A stretch of DNA of 8,148 nt from an uncultured Clostridium sp. (lineage in GTDB: Bacteria; Bacillota; Clostridia; Lachnospirales; Lachnospiraceae). A model generated the notes under the pieces. That model was not told where the DNA came from. It saw nothing but the letters and a program-made list of their open reading frames with translations, and did no database searches. Below are positions 6,236-8,148 of this stretch, in pieces. The stretch spans positions 1 through 8,148 of the forward strand of contig CANRXD010000059.1 in NCBI GenBank assembly GCA_947643685.1, written 5' to 3'. A program made the position numbers and the translations under genes. Position 1 is the stretch's first letter. The number at the start of each line of letters is the position of its first letter.

Positions 6236-6350
6236 AGGGTACTGCAGAAATTCCGTAACAGTTCCTTCCTGCATCTTTCTGTCCGTTTGCAGCGGGCAGG
6301 AGGAGCAGGACAGAGTTGTTGCGGATTTCTGTTTTTTATGATACCCTCTC
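6233..6350 (+). terminator. Hairpin element 3, probable bidirectional-looking terminator with T6 tract
   Basis: The main stem pairs 6245-6272 with 6305-6331. Counting by hand, it has about 22 Watson-Crick pairs, 3 G.U pairs, 2 mismatches and one bulged T. It is capped by a 13-pair stem (6275-6287 with 6291-6303, loop TGC) that includes three G.U pairs. A T6 run (6332-6337) follows directly, as expected for a Rho-independent terminator of the gene at 5873. Further out, GAGAGGGTA (6233-6241) and TACCCTCTC (6342-6350) form perfect 9-base arms that enclose the T-run. The many G.U pairs favour folding of the plus-strand RNA over the minus strand, so despite the near-symmetry I read it as a plus-strand terminator. 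Confidence 0.6.
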
Positions 6351-6380
6351 TTGCTTTTTGCGGATATTCTATGTTATGAT
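6351..6380 (+). promoter_or_regulatory. Extended -10 promoter for the RNase Z-like gene and tsaD
   Basis: TATGAT at 6375-6380 is preceded by TGT (6372-6374), giving an extended -10. TTGCTT at 6351-6356 is 18 bases upstream as a -35. Start would be near 6387, leaving a leader of about 98 bases that carries a 7-base inverted repeat, TAACTGT (6390-6396) with ACAGTTA (6408-6414). A second, weaker candidate, also with an extended -10 (TGA then TATGAT at 6458-6463), has no clear -35 and would give a leader of only about 15 bases. The rest of 6116-6484 outside the hairpins and these boxes shows nothing I can name. Confidence 0.6.
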
Positions 6381-6484
6381 GCTGTTTGATAACTGTTCCG
6401 TACATTCACAGTTACGTGCAAAAATCCGTTTAAAATAAAGGCGGTGTACTAATTTGATATGATTCAGGAAATGAGGAAAAAGGA

Positions 6485-7396
6485 ATGTTAGATATCTGTT
6501 TACTGGGGACGGGAGGCATGCAGCCCCTTCCTTACCGCTGGCTTACAGCCATGATGGCGCGGTGCGATGGAAGCAGCCTGTTAATTGACTGCGGAGAAGG
6601 AACTCAGATTGCACTGAAGGAAAAAGGCTGGAGTCCCAAGCCGGTGGATGTGATCTGTTTTACCCATTACCATGCAGACCACATCAGCGGGCTTCCGGGC
6701 TTTCTTTTAACTATGGGAAATGCGGAGCGGACGGAGCCGGTGCTGCTTGCCGGTCCAAAAGGACTGGAGCGTGTGGTTTCGGCCCTCCGGACCATTGCGC
6801 CGGAACTGCCCTTTTCCCTTTTTTTTCATGAGTTTTCCGAGACAAGGGAACAGATAAAGGCCGGTCCCTTTGTGATTGATGCGTTTCGTGTGAACCATAA
6901 TGTACCCTGTTATGGTTACAGGATTTCCATTCCAAGAAATGGGAAATTTGATGTGGAGCGGGCGAAGGCCCAGGAAATTCCACAGAGATTCTGGAGCCGG
7001 TTACAAAAAGGAGAGGTCATCGAATTTGAAGGGCGTACTTTGACTCCGGATTTGGTGCTGGGAGAAAAACGCCGGGGGCTTTCCGTCACTTATGCCACAG
7101 ACACCAGACCGGTTCCGGTGATTTCTGAATACGCGAAAGAAAATGATCTTTTTATCTGTGAGGGCATGTATGGTGAAAAGGATAAGGCAGTGAAAGCCAG
7201 AGAATATAAACACATGACATTCCAGGAAGCAGCAAATTTAGGAAAAGAAGCGAACCCCAGAGAAATGTGGCTGACCCATTACAGCCCGTCCTTAATGCGG
7301 CCAGAGGAATACTTAAACGAAATCAGGGAGATCTTTCCGAAAATAAAAACAGCCCGGGACGGCTGGTCCATGGAGCTGGGCTTTGATGAAGATTAA
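6485..7396 (+). CDS. rnz: Ribonuclease Z family MBL-fold metallo-hydrolase
   Basis: The 303 residues match the short RNase Z length (about 300). RNase Z trims the 3' ends of tRNA precursors. The N-terminus LLGTGGMQP and [10 protein letters not shown] (32-41) fit the family. All expected metal ligands are visible: THYHADH (H61, H63, D65, H66), H138 in [12 protein letters not shown]206 in YATDTRP, and H265 in WLTHYSPS. H243 in [10 protein letters not shown] stands where the family has a catalytic histidine. Unusual is the putative tRNA-binding arm around 150-195. It retains the general layout ([21 protein letters not shown]), but I do not see the Gly-Pro motif expected there. A related hydrolase with another substrate is possible. 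GAGG at 6473-6476 lies 8 bases before the ATG. tsaD starts 23 bases after its stop. Confidence 0.82.
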   Translation: MLDICLLGTGGMQPLPYRWLTAMMARCDGSSLLIDCGEGTQIALKEKGWSPKPVDVICFTHYHADHISGLPGFLLTMGNAERTEPVLLAGPKGLERVVSALRTIAPELPFSLFFHEFSETREQIKAGPFVIDAFRVNHNVPCYGYRISIPRNGKFDVERAKAQEIPQRFWSRLQKGEVIEFEGRTLTPDLVLGEKRRGLSVTYATDTRPVPVISEYAKENDLFICEGMYGEKDKAVKAREYKHMTFQEAANLGKEANPREMWLTHYSPSLMRPEEYLNEIREIFPKIKTARDGWSMELGFDED

Positions 7397-7419
7397 CAGC
7401 AAGAAAGAGGCGCTTGAAC

Positions 7420-8148
7420 ATGAAAATACACAAGACAGAAGAAGATGTATATATTCTTGCTATCGAAAGCTCCTGTGATGAGACGGCCGCGGCAGTGGTG
7501 CACAACGGGAGGGAGGTCTTATCCAATGTGATTTCTTCCCAGATTGCTCTCCATACTCTCTACGGCGGCGTGGTGCCGGAGATTGCATCCAGAAAGCACA
7601 TAGAAAAAATCAATCAGGTGATCCGGGCAGCCCTTGATGAAGCCCACATGTTGCTGGAAGAAATGACTGCCATTGCCGTGACTTACGGTCCTGGGCTCAT
7701 AGGTGCATTACTGGTGGGGGTGGCGGAAGCCAAAGCCATTGCCTATGCAGCTAAAAAACCTCTGGTTGGGGTTCATCACATAGAGGGACATGTTTCTGCC
7801 AATTTCATTGAGCATCCGGATCTGGAACCTCCTTTTGTCTGCCTGATCGTATCCGGAGGACATACCCATCTGGTAATCGTGAAGGATTATGGGGAATTCG
7901 AAATCATCGGCCAGACCATGGATGATGCGGCCGGAGAGGCTTTTGATAAGGTGGCGCGGGCCGTAGGCCTTGGATACCCGGGCGGTCCCAAGGTGGATAA
8001 GGCTGCCAGAGAAGGAAATCCCCACGCTATGGAATTTCCGCGGGCAAAGGTGGGGGGATCCGCCTATGATTTCAGCTTCAGTGGGATGAAATCTGCGGTG
8101 CTCAATTACATTAACCAGGCGGAAATGAAGGGGGAGCCCATCTGTGTC
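7420..8148 (+). CDS. tsaD: tRNA t6A transferase TsaD, 5' part, cut by the window end
   Basis: The reading frame is open to the last base and gives 243 residues, about 70 percent of the usual 340 or so. TsaD is the catalytic subunit that transfers threonylcarbamoyl from threonylcarbamoyl-AMP to A37 of tRNA, in complex with TsaB and TsaE. Visible motifs are [16 protein letters not shown] (12-27), [12 protein letters not shown] (49-60), [13 protein letters not shown] (88-100), the metal-binding HIEGH (H120, H124), VSGGHTHL (144-151), [14 protein letters not shown] (167-180), GYPGGP (185-190) and [11 protein letters not shown] (217-227). All are intact. AAGAGG (7405-7410) lies 9 bases before the ATG. 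It probably shares a transcript with the RNase Z-like gene. Confidence 0.95.
   Translation, partial: MKIHKTEEDVYILAIESSCDETAAAVVHNGREVLSNVISSQIALHTLYGGVVPEIASRKHIEKINQVIRAALDEAHMLLEEMTAIAVTYGPGLIGALLVGVAEAKAIAYAAKKPLVGVHHIEGHVSANFIEHPDLEPPFVCLIVSGGHTHLVIVKDYGEFEIIGQTMDDAAGEAFDKVARAVGLGYPGGPKVDKAAREGNPHAMEFPRAKVGGSAYDFSFSGMKSAVLNYINQAEMKGEPICV

Noticed and set aside
6148..6350. A CRISPR array
   Set aside because: There are only two diverged repeat units, each a hairpin, with no regular spacers and no cas genes nearby.
6173..6379. A 68-codon plus-strand open frame in the gap before the RNase Z-like gene
   Set aside because: It lies almost entirely within the hairpin elements, has no ribosome binding site, and runs through the terminator and the promoter.
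6387..6484. A riboswitch or T-box in the rnz leader
   Set aside because: Only one 7-bp inverted repeat is seen. No conserved aptamer motif, T-box sequence or terminator is recognisable.

Overview
The window looks like the chromosome of a low-to-moderate-GC Firmicute of class Clostridia, most likely a Lachnospiraceae relative ([Clostridium]/Lachnoclostridium-like). The reasons are strong AGGAGG-type ribosome binding sites, consensus sigma-A promoters, tightly packed same-strand genes, and the protein set (Tex, MalY/PatB, TsaE-TsaB-RimI, TsaD). This assignment rests on protein resemblance and gene order and was not checked by a search.

Layout. The first bases hold the start of a minus-strand gene. 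Positions 15-305 form a divergent control region: one sigma-A promoter faces left (47-75) and one faces right (84-112). A 7-bp dyad (72-96) overlaps both -35 boxes. A leader with three consecutive hairpin or palindromic segments (133-246) lies before tex. A plus-strand run follows with very short gaps or overlaps: tex (306-2447), a MalY/PatB-type aminotransferase/C-S lyase (2486-3664), a YcxB-like two-helix membrane protein (3673-4173), tsaE (4170-4595), tsaB (4596-5324) and rimI (5318-5776). It is probably one transcript. A TATAAT box at 5795-5800 precedes a small CxxC/CxxC protein (5873-6115).

The 369-base gap 6116-6484 holds no convincing gene. It contains two more long hairpins related to the one in the tex leader. 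The second ends in a T6 run and probably acts as a terminator. A promoter with an extended -10 (6351-6380) follows. A second plus-strand unit then encodes an RNase Z-family metallo-hydrolase (6485-7396) and tsaD, which runs off the right edge (7420-8148).

How the genes work together. TsaE, TsaB and TsaD are three parts of the machinery that makes the universal tRNA modification t6A at A37 of ANN-decoding tRNAs; the fourth enzyme, TsaC, is not in this window. RimI is an N-acetyltransferase that usually sits with them. The RNase Z-like protein, if it is a true tRNA 3' processing enzyme, would add to the tRNA theme. Tex is a nucleic-acid-binding factor, and PatB and the YcxB-like protein are less obviously linked.

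The coding content is ordinary housekeeping. The least explained material is the family of three hairpin elements. All share a 13-pair core stem of related sequence with a G.U-type pair at position 8. I saw no CRISPR array, tRNA, rRNA, transposase or phage gene.
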